DNA of 64,000 nt from Nymphaea colorata. Its lineage: Eukaryota > Streptophyta > Magnoliopsida > Nymphaeales > Nymphaeaceae. Location of the stretch: NCBI RefSeq assembly GCF_008831285.2, contig NC_045144.1, forward strand, positions 4,768,268 to 4,832,267. Direction: 5' to 3'. The position numbers and the translations under genes are program-made. Shown piece by piece: positions 1 through 10,417 of the stretch; positions within the stretch are counted from its first letter, which is position 1, and each line of letters opens with the position of its first letter. The notes beneath the pieces were generated by a model, which worked only from the letters and a program-made list of their open reading frames with translations, ran no database searches and was not told the origin of the DNA.

Positions 1-532
1 TGTAACTTGTTGATTACCACATTTATGAGAAGTGAAACTTCATGAAAGCAAATGCGGAATTCAGTTGCATATGGGGTTGACAGAGAATCTGACTTATATC
101 AGGAGATTGGTAGTATAAATAGAAGCATTATTTTCTCTGGGTTTTGTTTTTTTAGTTGTTGAGCTTAGCGTATTTGTAGCATCAAAATGGTGAATCAGTG
201 TGCGAACCTAGAAATTTGTTTTTCATATTTATGCCACATAAATGGCATCTGTACTTTTTTAGTTTCAACCTACCCTAGCAAGTGAGGAGTTTTAACCAGT
301 TAGGATTTTCATGTATCTTTGACATATCTGCTTGTAATCTGATTCTACTGTATTGTCTTAATTCTTCATAACTTGAATGTGATACCTATTAATTTTTGCA
401 GAAGAATCATATGTTGTGGTTTTGATCTTCATGTGATGTCCGTGATTTTTTTTCACGAGTCCATGATAATCTTTATTGTCCAGGTCTTTAACTTAATTGC
501 ATGTCTGATGTCTTTTGAATGTTTCCGTACAG

Positions 533-604
533 GAGAGTTCAAATTAAACATCGAATGCAACCATGCAACACTCTCTGGTCACAGGTCTCTCTCTCTCTCT
601 CTCT

Positions 605-644
<40 letters not shown>

Positions 645-2324
645 TATATATATTATATATATATATATATGTGTTGTGTGTTTTGCTTGCTGATAATTAT
701 TTCTTCCAGCTGCCACCATGAGCTTGAGACAGCAAGAATAAATGACATGCTTGGAAACATTGATGCGAACACTGGGGATCCTCAAATAGGCATGAATGCT
801 TTCCTTTTCAATTTGTGATAATGTTGCTGGAAAATTGATTCGTAGATGAAATTTGAATGACTGTTTTCCTTTATAGGGTGGGACACTGACCAATTTCTTA
901 CTGATATTGGAGAGGCTACCTTGGTCATGTTGAGTGTAGTTCGAAATGTATGTATCGCCTTGTCTTATCTATCCCATTTTTCTTAACAAATGAAGCAGAA
1001 AAAAGAATGTAAAAAAGATATACCATTCCAGCAGCCTTTCTTTTACATTCCAAATATTTGCAGGGAGGACTTGCTCCTGGTGGCTTCAATTTTGATGCGA
1101 AACTGTAAGTTTTTCTTTTCTGTCCTCAGATTCAGTCACATGTGCCTTTTAAGAATTCCAAGTAGGAACTTGGTTTTTAACTCATCAATTCTCTATAGGT
1201 ATATTGACTTTGAGTTAAACGACTATGGGTGTTGTTTGGCATGAAGGACTTCCGAACTTCAGTGTTCGACATGCCTGTCATTGTTTGTCACGGAAGTTTC
1301 ACATTTATGTCAAGTATGGACTGAAATTTCTTCTTTTATGTAAAGGCGCCGAGAAAGCATAGATGTTGAGGACCTGTTTATTGCCCATATCTCTGGCATG
1401 GATACTCTAGCTCGTGGCCTCCGCAATGTTGCTAAACTGCTAGAGGTAAAGGCTGGAAATGTGATGGATCAAACCTTTCACTTTTATGTGCTTGTAACTA
1501 TGTAATCCAAAACATAAATATGTAAAAATAGCATATGAGATCTTAGCAGTTCTTTGTGCCAGATTGACTTGCATGGCCTAACAAAGACCCATAATTCAAC
1601 TAATCCAACTTGTGTATTCATTCTGCATCATAAATTTGTAAAAGTTAGCATCTGAGATCTTATCCAACTTGTGTATTCATTCTGCATCCTAAAATTTTGC
1701 ATCTCACCCCTGTTTTATATATTTTCCATTTCTGAAGGATGGTGCGTTGGCTGAGCTAGTGGAGAAGCGATATTCAAGTTTTAATTCAGAACTTGGAGAT
1801 CTGATTGAGGTTTACATTTGCAAATGACTTTCTATATACAAAGGATTCAGTTCATGAATTTGCTTTTAAAACCCTGCAATTGCAACAGGGAGGAAAAGGT
1901 GATTTTGAGATGCTTGAGAAGGTGGCCCTGGAATCGGGTGAACCATCAGTCCCTTCTGCAAAGCAGGTAAGTGAAAAATGCCCAACGTGTTGTGATCCAA
2001 TGTCCAGTTCCCATGTCTTCATGAGCTGACAGCTTGAGCAGAAAGTAATGATCTTACTGTATTGTTGGCACAAAGGAAAGACTACTATTGGGCTTCCTCC
2101 TAAGGCTGTCGCACTTTGGACAGCCTTTTGGTACTTGCCCATCCTAGGTTGAAGATGCACAAATCCTTGCTGTTACTGATGTTCACTTCTTTCCTTCTTT
2201 CCTCTTCTATGACAGGCATGTCGTTTCTTATTATGCTCTCCTATTATATATAAAACTTACTGGAAATCTTCTGTTGCTGTCTTTGCAGGAGCTTGCTGAG
2301 ATGATCTTTCAGTCGGCATTATAA
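533..2324 (+). CDS. XYLA: Xylose isomerase, C-terminal 175 residues (5' end outside window)
   Basis: Interconverts D-xylose and D-xylulose; the plant protein resembles bacterial class II enzymes. Eight exons are read: 533-584, 710-789, 877-947, 1064-1104, 1346-1445, 1738-1809, 1889-1966 and 2289-2324 (TAA). Phases join without a break into 176 codons including the stop. Seen in the translation are the metal-site segments of the family: IECNH (Glu and His ligands), GNIDAN (Asp), GWDTDQF (two Asp) and GGFNFDAK (Asp), followed by [19 protein letters not shown] and the C-terminus [13 protein letters not shown]. All introns are GT-AG except 790-876, which begins with GC (AG|GCATGA). I found no preceding exon in 1-532, so the window starts inside an intron, with the N-terminal exons upstream. 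A direct repeat of about 27 nt (copies at 1603 and 1662) lies in the intron before exon 1738. Family assignment is firm; the exact length of the whole protein is unknown. Confidence 0.95.
607..670. repeat. (TA)n microsatellite in a xylose isomerase intron
   Basis: Almost uninterrupted TA repeat between the (CT)n run that starts at the donor of the first visible exon and the branch/acceptor region before 710. Confidence 0.9.
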
Positions 2325-2475
2325 TTGAAGTGGTGTGGGCTTGTCCTGTGGCTGACAGGAAAATGTGCATAAAGTTTTACTTTTGTTCTCATTTGGGCAA
2401 GATATAGAGAATAGAACCAGTTAGTATTAGTTTAGCACCTTTATGTTCATCCCAACCTTTTGAATTGTTATCCAG

Positions 2476-2481
2476 AATAAA
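2476..2481 (+). terminator. Probable polyadenylation signal of xylose isomerase
   Basis: AATAAA about 150 nt after the TAA stop at 2324, a normal plant 3'UTR distance. No cleavage site can be read from DNA alone. Confidence 0.55.
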
Positions 2482-3196
2482 GCATGACCACAACACAGAG
2501 TGTGAAGTCTTGTTTGAGTGAGTCCGAGTTATTTCTCTGTTTATCTTCTCTTTTTCTCTGTTTGCCTTCTCTGTCCTGAGTTTGTAGGCACATTTGATAG
2601 GGTCCACCGCTCTGTCCAACACTGGCATAAAGGGAGAGTACTCAGGAGTGGTGAATGCAGATTATGTCACTTGGTGTGGTAGCTTTGTAATGCCGTCAAG
2701 ACTACTCATTTCCTGGTTAATGTATTACTTTCAGCAGTGCACTTGAATGATTGCTGGGGGCACGTGGGTCCTTAGTGGATTTTGTATGCGGTTCCCTTTA
2801 GTTGTTAAACTGCTGCTTCCTGGTTTCACCAGCCATGGCTTACTGTCTGAGAGTGAATGGCCTAGTTGGGCACAGATTGCTTATATTGTTATGTGCTCCT
2901 TGAAAGTCCCATGCTTATCTTTCTTCACTGGAAAGAGAAAAAAGACAACAGATCTTCTGCAAATGTCAATTGGAAATGGTTGGGGTTGCAGTTTGATTTG
3001 TTAACATAATACATGGTAGGTGTGGATCTGTCAAAGGCTAATGCTGGCACCTAAACCAAGTAACCCGTTTACTTGAATCGGTTCATCTCATGCAAGCTTG
3101 TTCGACTCAGCCCAATAAGTTCATAAGCTAAGCATCATGTCACTCTGTAGAACTAGTAACCCAAAACGAACAAAGTTGTATTTGTTCAACCTCGAC

Positions 3197-3345
3197 TCAT
3201 TGGCGCTCGCCATTTTGAAGATGCTCGTAAGGAATATGCTTCCCTGATTTAGGAGTGGAAGTTTTGTTTATCAAATATACAGCCCTTGGAATGCTTTCTC
3301 CCCAAAAAAAATATTGGACTGGTTGGCGTGAAGTTGAACAAAAAA
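3197..3345 (-). pseudogene. Ty1/copia integrase fragment, decayed
   Basis: Read on the minus strand, the frame contains QYFFWGESIPRAVYLINK followed by a TP-rich stretch and IPYEHL. This matches the plant copia integrase signature of FWGEA, then AVYLINR, then a TPYE-like segment. Only about 45 residues survive, with no recognisable reverse transcriptase or LTRs nearby, so this is a relic and not an active element. The family call rests on this single stretch. Confidence 0.6.
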
Positions 3346-4368
3346 AATTTAGGAATATGGATTTGAAAGTTGCCGATCTCAAAACTGCGGTTTCTTTAAA
3401 CAGTAGACTTGTCTCGACTCAAGTCTCACATCGACTTGAAGTCTGAAATCCTAACGATCCGGGTGAGCAGGATGAACCCCGTTGCTCTGGTAAGAAGCCA
3501 AACCTCATTTGCTTCTCCTTGTTTATGGGGTCCAAGACTTCTTTGGATCCTAAATGAACTTACAATATGTACGTTTATCAAGGGGATCGGAACTGATGCG
3601 TATAGGACTTATTGCTATGACCGCTTGACTAGTTATGGTTATGGTAAGTCCTTTAGGAGGTTGTTTGGCAGTTCAAATACCGTGAATGTTTAATGAATCT
3701 ACTTTAGAGCAGGTTCATGAAACATTAAAAGTAGGTATCCATAAATCTTTGAGCAGATTTATTTAATTCATTTGCTTTAACTTTTTTTTTTAGCAGATTC
3801 TCCCTCCAAGCTATCTCTTGGGGTGCATTTGTTTCACCCTATATCTGAGATATATCTGCTAATTCATGAATTTAAGATCGACCCATCTCCCGAATCCATT
3901 CTTAAATCCATGATTTTTAACAAAATTCATGCTACTGAAAGTTCTTCAGCTGATGGTTTTTCAATTTCAAAACACAACTTTGTTTTTTTTATGCAGTTTC
4001 GGATGAAGAGTATCAATCAAAAGCGGCACCAATGTTGGATGACAAGTGGCAACGTCTTTAAATACTATTCAACGAAATTTGGTGGAGAGCCACCGCGCAT
4101 ATTCAAATCGCAAGCTGGCCATCATATTAATACGTCCTTCCTTTGAGTCAGGAGTTTTAATGGCGTCACCTGTCAAGGTGTTTACTCAACATAGGAAAAA
4201 GACTTATCTACCCACCCTGCATGGGAGCATACCCTTTTCCAGATCTCTCAATTCGGCAGCCTGGATCCGACTGTATATCTTAGACCTCAGCCTCTTGATC
4301 GACTCGGGGGCCTGGGTGCCAGTGGCACGAGATTCTCAGCAAAGAACGAGAGAGACGGAGTGAGAGTT

Positions 4369-5388
4369 ATGGGAACGTCTGAAGCAGCTTACAGGAGCCT
4401 CCCATGGCAAACCAAGCTCTTCTGTTCAATCATGGGCGTTTTCACGGACATGTCCCTTAGGAAGGACGGCACGATCAACCGCAGGCTTTTTGGAACCATC
4501 GACTTCACGTCACCGGCTTGCGGTCGGCCGACAAATGGTGTCTCCACTGCCGATTTCACAGTGGACTCTTCCACCGGCCTCTGGTTTCGACTCTTTACCC
4601 CTACCGGAACCCCCGCCGGGAAGAAACTCCCGATTATCGTCTTCTTCCACGGCGGAGGGTTCGCTTTTTTGGCGGCCAACTCGAAAGCATACGACGCTGT
4701 CTGCCGGCGGTTCGCTCGGCGTCTCCAAGCCTTGGTCATCTCGGTGAACTACCGCCTTGCGCCGGAGCACAAGTTCCCGACGCCCTACGACGATGCGGAG
4801 GCTACTCTCCGCTGGATCTCTAAGCCCGGGCGTCTGCCTGAATCAGCCAACCTCGGTAGGTGCTTCCTAGCCGGCGACAGCGCGGGCGCGAACATCGTCC
4901 ACCACGTCGGCTCTCGCGTAGCAGCTGCCAGGTCGTTGAAGGAGGATGACTTCTGGCCCCTGAGGATCGTAGGGCACGTGATCATCCAGCCGTTCTTCGG
5001 CGGCGAGGAGAGAGTCCTGTCGGAGCTCCGCCTGAGAAACGTCCCCATAGTGTCCATCGAGCGCACGGACTTCCTATGGCGCGCTTTCCTGCCGGAAGGA
5101 GCGAACCGCGACCATCCGGCGGCGAACGTCACGGGGCCTCACGCGCCGCCCCTGGCGGAGATTGGGCTCCCGCGGACCCTCGTGGTCGTCGGGGGTTATG
5201 ATCCTCTCCAAGACCGGCAGAGGCTGTACTACGACGACCTGAAGGAAGCTGGCATTCAGGCGAGGCTGCTCGAGTACCCGGACGCCATCCACGCCTTTTA
5301 CGCGTTCCCGGAGCTTCGCGAATCCGGCGAGCTCATAGCTGAGATCAAGTCCTTCATCGAGGAGCAGGCTCCGTCCGGCGAACTCTGA
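4369..5388 (+). CDS. Carboxylesterase, CXE18-like alpha/beta hydrolase (339 aa)
   Basis: Single-exon serine hydrolase of the plant carboxylesterase (CXE/GID1-related) family, expected to hydrolyse small esters in the cytosol. Seen in the translation: oxyanion-hole HGGG at residues 94-97, nucleophile elbow GDSAG at 169-173 (Ser171), acid Asp278 in GGYDPLQD and base His308 in AIHAF. The full triad argues for an enzyme and against a GID1 gibberellin receptor, in which the His is lost. N-terminal LPWQTKL and C-terminal ELIAEIKSFIEE match the CXE18 branch. ATG 4369 is chosen because the frame further upstream offers only a GTG at 4360. No signal peptide is apparent. The coding region is much richer in GC than its flanks. 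The natural substrate cannot be read from sequence. Confidence 0.93.
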   Translation: MGTSEAAYRSLPWQTKLFCSIMGVFTDMSLRKDGTINRRLFGTIDFTSPACGRPTNGVSTADFTVDSSTGLWFRLFTPTGTPAGKKLPIIVFFHGGGFAFLAANSKAYDAVCRRFARRLQALVISVNYRLAPEHKFPTPYDDAEATLRWISKPGRLPESANLGRCFLAGDSAGANIVHHVGSRVAAARSLKEDDFWPLRIVGHVIIQPFFGGEERVLSELRLRNVPIVSIERTDFLWRAFLPEGANRDHPAANVTGPHAPPLAEIGLPRTLVVVGGYDPLQDRQRLYYDDLKEAGIQARLLEYPDAIHAFYAFPELRESGELIAEIKSFIEEQAPSGEL

Positions 5389-5630
5389 TCCGCCACGTTC
5401 CTCCCGGGCGTTGCCGCACGGTAAGAATGAGCTCCACAAGTCCTTCAAAATTCTCTCATTGCCAAGGAACTGCAACTTTCTGGTTCATTTTCCAAATCCG
5501 TTCTTCGATTTTCATTTAACTCAAGCCACTTGCGAAAGGAGTCAACTGTTGAAACTGAAAGTCACGCTTAATTCGTGCTCTTTCATTGGTAGTTTACCAA
5601 AAATAGCACTATAGAAGCACGATTTTGGGA

Positions 5631-5636
5631 AATAAA
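5631..5636 (+). terminator. Probable polyadenylation signal of the carboxylesterase gene
   Basis: AATAAA 243 nt after the TGA stop, in AT-rich DNA. Confidence 0.5.
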
Positions 5637-6059
5637 GAAAAGTTGAGCTTGGGTATGGCAATATACTAAAAGAACAGGCCTACCAATAAATTACTTTGTT
5701 TTCGCTCCTCTTGCCTAGTCTTTAAATTGTAGAAACCGCCGATGATGGGTAGGAATGAACCGAACAGAACAGTTTTTGGACTTAGTAAGGATGGAACTCC
5801 ACTGCTGGTTATCGTTGCTGTTGTATTCTTGTCCATCATCTTCAAGCTCATTATAAGCCTTATCTTTTATACTTCTTTTTCTGTGTATATTTAATGTACA
5901 TTTTTGTTAAAACTTGTTTAGCTTGCATCATTACCGGCCCTCACCACCATCATCAAGTCCGATAGCATCATCGTCAACATGATGTTGGTCATTAGTAATG
6001 GTCTTAATTTAAACTCAACTGAACCCATAGTTGGGCATCTAGACCTGGTCACCGTTAAG

Positions 6060-6131
6060 CTGATTCTATAGGGCCTACCTAAATAGTTATTTAGACTGAT
6101 TCTATATGTCCATCCTAAATAATTATTGAGA
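6060..6131. repeat. 36-bp tandem pair
   Basis: Two diverged copies starting CTGATTCTAT and ending in TATTTAGA or TATTGAGA. Short and unremarkable. Confidence 0.7.
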
Positions 6132-6613
6132 CTTCTTCCAATCATACACAGACCATTATGGGCTAATTGTAAGTATCTTATCAACATGATTCATAGTTTA
6201 CAACGAATAAAATCTACGTGAAATTAATTTTTTGGGAAGGTAAATATCTACTAATGCTACTTTCTAAAAACCAGTTTTTCAAACTGGCATCTTAAACCAT
6301 CCATCAAGTAAGTCAAACAATTAATAATTAATACTCATTGTTTTATGCTTAATAGTTACATAGCTCCGATATTCTACATATATATATGTGTGTGTGTGTG
6401 TGCGTGTGTGTAAAGGTTATTAAGTACGGACAATGAGTAAACGTGAAGACTGTAGGAATCGATTTATCAACCACCATATCAGTTGATTATGATTAATAAG
6501 GTGAGACATGTTACCCTTTTAAAGTCAAATATGAGTTGTCATTTATCTTTTTAGAAAAATAATTTGCATGCGAAATTTTATGGACAATCAAAACAAGTTC
6601 GATTCAGTAGTGT

Positions 6614-6616
<3 letters not shown>

Positions 6617-6662
<46 letters not shown>
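6617..6662. repeat. (TA)n(CA)n compound microsatellite
   Basis: A TA run passing directly into ACACAC, then an AAC-rich stretch. Confidence 0.9.
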
Positions 6663-8465
6663 ACAAGAACAACAACCACCACACATTCATTTCGTAAATA
6701 TCAAGTTTCCATTCGTAGATTGGAGCTTTGACACATTTGTCGCAGATCCTGGCTTATTGACGCCTGTGATAAGCGAACTAAAATGAATTCATTTAGTAAG
6801 AAAAGCAAAGAGTATAATTAAGGGGTATTGTGGCTTTCCACCTATAAGTTCAATTAGTAAATGCTTCGAGCCTCAAGAACGTCGTTTTATAAAATATCTT
6901 TTTCGGTGAGTGGTGGAGCCACGGATAAGCCAGCGTGCCATGTATTAGTTCAACAACCTTGGTCGGTGCCCCTTCAACTACAAATTTGCATATTTGAGTT
7001 GAGCCTCTTACCGGATCTTCTTGCCATGCCAAAATCAGCAGTCACTTGAGCACCAAGTGTTGTGCAACTAACATCTTAGAGAATGATCAAACAAGGTTGG
7101 CATATGATGTTTGAATCAGCATACTTAGGATGCAGTTCCAGAATTGAAGCGAGAAGCATTCAGGTGAAAGTCTAGTGTAGAATCAGCATATCATTTAAAC
7201 TTGGGAAGCTCGTCGCTTTTCTTGCCTCAGTTTTGGAAGCGGCTGCAGCAAAGATGCATATTAAAAAGAGTGGATGCATTATGCTATTCTCTATTATGAT
7301 TAGTTTCATATATATGTACATTGAAGTACTCCATGGATACATGTATATTCGTAGTTAGTACAAATTTTGCATTGTGATATCATGGATTTCATGTATGCCT
7401 TGTTTGTGTGTGCATTATGGCTACCTGCATAAGTTTTTGTGTTCTAACCTTGTTAGCGTTTCTTTTTGTTTTTAATTTTAGGTGATATCTTTTAAGTTTG
7501 TCGGGCATTTGGACAGTTTGGAGGTGATGAATGGCTAATTATGTGAAACCGTATAATTTGGAAATGTTGGGATTTGGAGAATAAGGCATACATGTGATCA
7601 TGACTTAAAAGTTTACAATTTTTTTTTTGTCCCTGTAACACTTCAAGATTATTACTATGTGTTAAAAAAGTGTATGCTTCTCCTAAGTATTCGAAGGTGA
7701 ATATTATGTCATGATTTGCATTGCTTGAGCACTTCATAACAATTACCTTTCGTTTTTTTAGAAAAAATCGTTTTTGGTTATAGAAGGTCCGAAACCTTTA
7801 CTAATGTTGGATGGCATTAAAAAAATATTAATATCCATCAATAACGTAAATGCGCGTACTATATATAAGTTGAAGATATTATCGTATAATTTAAAACAAT
7901 CTCCTTGTCAATGTATTTAACTTTTCCTACGGATATATTGAAATTGAACATGTACCTATCATTTGTCATGGTTGTGCTGACGCTTTCAATGCAGTGTCAG
8001 ATTTAAGATGACATACAATAAATGATAACCAATTGATAACTAAGACCATGAAAGAGTTCAAACTTTGAAATGGAAAACATGGACGAGATATCTTAGTAAA
8101 GTAAAATTTATCAGAGACAAAGCGTCTAATCTTTTAACATACATTGGACTATCTAACACAGTAATCTTTGGTCCGCTGAGAGAAAAGTTGCACGGCCAGA
8201 ATTTTTTCTTTTCCGAGGATATTGTGGGGAGCAGTCCATATCTCCCACAAATTTGAAGGAGACGAGTATTTTACACGAAAAAATCATAAATTTTTTAAAA
8301 ATGCGGGGTAGCTTGTGCCCTCTCCCTGTTCCAAATCGCCCTGCCCCGAGAAGAATATGCATTCATCAATGACACTATGGTCAAAATATTGAAGTCACGT
8401 TGCCTCTCAAGACTAGTATTAGTCTAACTCCTACTCATGTATGAGTAAGGACATTTCTCTTTTAA

Positions 8466-8725
8466 GGGTGTTTGAGTACGCCAGTTTTAAGATCCATAAA
8501 TATGATGTGGATCTAATGTGGCATGTTTTTGTTGATGCATCAAAAGATCTACGGAAAAATTTATGGTTTATTAAACTAAGGTTTTTATGTTACACCTAAA
8601 ATCCATACTTGAAATCATTATAAAAAAAAAGTGTCTTGTTCAAATAATCAAAAGGGAAAGGGTCCGATAGTAAATATATGGATTTCAAATCTCGAACATT
8701 TTAGATAAGGGGCAGTCAAACACCC
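8466..8725. mobile_element. MITE-like element with 10-bp terminal inverted repeats
   Basis: GGGTGTTTGA at 8466-8475 is the exact inverse complement of TCAAACACCC at 8716-8725. The 260-bp interior is AT-rich and non-coding. GGGTGTTTG termini are common on plant MITEs. I see no convincing target-site duplication at the two ends, so the superfamily is left open and the call is tentative. Confidence 0.5.
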
Positions 8726-8774
8726 TCGTATGCTAGAAGGCCTTTTAGAGTTTGGGCCTTCTAGCATACGAGGG
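8723..8774. repeat. Perfect 20-bp inverted repeat with 12-nt loop
   Basis: The arm at 8723-8742 is exactly complementary to 8755-8774, reading CCCTCGTATGCTAGAAGGCC outward to the loop. Pairing stops at both ends of the arms. Its first three bases are the last three of the MITE-like element. Confidence 0.9.
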
Positions 8775-10060
8775 AACTTTTGGTTCGCCGAAAATCCGGA
8801 ACTTCTGCGCAGGGAACTGAACAGGCCTTAGAGAACGCCGGAAATAAAGACATAAGATATGAAATTGCGATCAATATCTAATTCATCAAACAGCTTAAAG
8901 TATAGAAATCTAAACACCTAAAATATGATTTTGAGATTTTATTTTTGGTTGTTACCATGTTGAAGCAAACCAATTTTTTTTTTTTTTGTTATAGATTATC
9001 CAAATCCTAACCGTTTACATCTTTAAGCATGGAGCTGAAAACCGTCAGTATTGTTGAACGGATTCAACAAAATATCCACTCACTTGCGGGTGGAACCAGT
9101 TCAAAGTGTTATCGAAAAATCCCCAAAATTGAGAGATTGTAAACCGATTATATGGGGAAGACGAAAAATCTCTTGGGTTGTTAAGGAAAGAGGAGAGAAA
9201 TGATAAAGGTAGCTTTATGGTTGATCATCGGTTCCTACTGAAGGGAGGTAGCCTTTCTCATTGTCTGCTTTCATTTTTTCTTTTTTTCGTTTTTCTCTCT
9301 CCAGAGTTTGAAATATTTTAGCCCTAACAACACTTTGGTCATCATTTAGACGGCCAATTTTCTTTCTGTTCATAAGTGTAAGCGTAATTTGGAACCATTT
9401 ACGTCTTAGGTTTAGTTGGTTCTTTCCATTTTTGTCATCTTGCTTGCAGTTAAATCTTGTTCTTTATTTGTTCATAAAGGTAAGCATGTTGTTGAACCTT
9501 TTTTGCTTTTTCGCTTTCAGCATTTTATGCTTTCGCATTGCTGTTTAAACATCGTTTCGTTTGTATGGTTTTGTCGAGAGATAGGGTGAATGTCAATGAT
9601 CAGTTTCATCTGTCTATCTCATTAAATGCTTATCCTCGAACATGAAACGACTTGAGAGAGAGAAGAAACAGTTTAAGCTGTTTTAACAAATTGTCAAGAT
9701 TGTGTAGAGTTTGATTTAGTTCTTCTGTTTACTGGAAGTTGTTTTCAGTGATGTCAACCATATGCATGTGTTCAAAATGTGCAAAAACTACAAGATTAGG
9801 GGAAAAACCGCAAAAAGAGAAGAGTTTAAGGAACAGTTGGCTCATCAAATCTAATTTACAGATCAGATTTCTTTTCGATTCCATAACTTTGAACATCTAG
9901 AGCACCTTGGTGCGATTGAAGCCAGTATAGACCAGCTCAAGTAGCAAGAAAAATGGAGAGAACTTAAGGACAAAGACATTCACTTTTCTTTCGTGTGTCT
10001 CTTAATTGGCTTTGGCTTTTCGTACATGCCAGGATTTGGAGAAAAATTGGAGAGGAAGAC

Positions 10061-10375
10061 ATGGGTGGTGGCATGATCGAGGGGGAAAGGACATTGGTTC
10101 TGGTGGGAAGGACCGGAAATGGGAAAAGTGCCATCGGCAACAGCATCCTTGGAAGAAACAAGTTCCTCTCAAAGAGCAGCTTCTCCTCTGTCACCACCAG
10201 CTGCCAATTGGGGAGCACCGTTTTAGAGGACGGCCTTCTTATTAATATAATTGATACACCAGGTCTCCCTCCCTCTTTCTCTCTCTCTCTAAACAAGGCT
10301 ATGCTCTAGCGGAGCTGATTTGAAACTGGTTGCCTTGGTTTCCAATAATCTTTAGCTAAGGCCCATGGCATTGCT

Positions 10376-10417
<42 letters not shown>

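Larger units (their letters stand above)
2325..4368. other. Intergenic, 3'UTR then transposon-relic DNA
   Basis: The 3'UTR of xylose isomerase ends near 2500. The rest has no exon with a recognisable product except a decayed copia integrase fragment at 3197-3345 (listed separately). Short open frames at 2747-3004, 3409-3693 and 3823-4363 have no family-like motifs and no compatible splice context. The last few hundred bases must hold the promoter and 5'UTR of the carboxylesterase gene; I see no clear TATA box there. Confidence 0.6.
5637..10060. other. Gene-poor AT-rich intergenic DNA
   Basis: No exon supported. Contents: a 36-bp tandem pair (6060-6131), small (GT)n and (TA)n runs at 6380-6412 and 6617-6662, a MITE-like element (8466-8725) abutting a perfect hairpin (8723-8774), and the upstream region of GTPase gene 1. 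A good acceptor (CCAG at 10029-10032) just before ATG 10061 suggests the 5'UTR of that gene is spliced, but I could not place the matching donor. Confidence 0.6.

Noticed and set aside
4360-4368. Start of the carboxylesterase at 4360
   Set aside because: The codon there is GTG; the first true ATG in frame is 4369 and it gives a normal family N-terminus.
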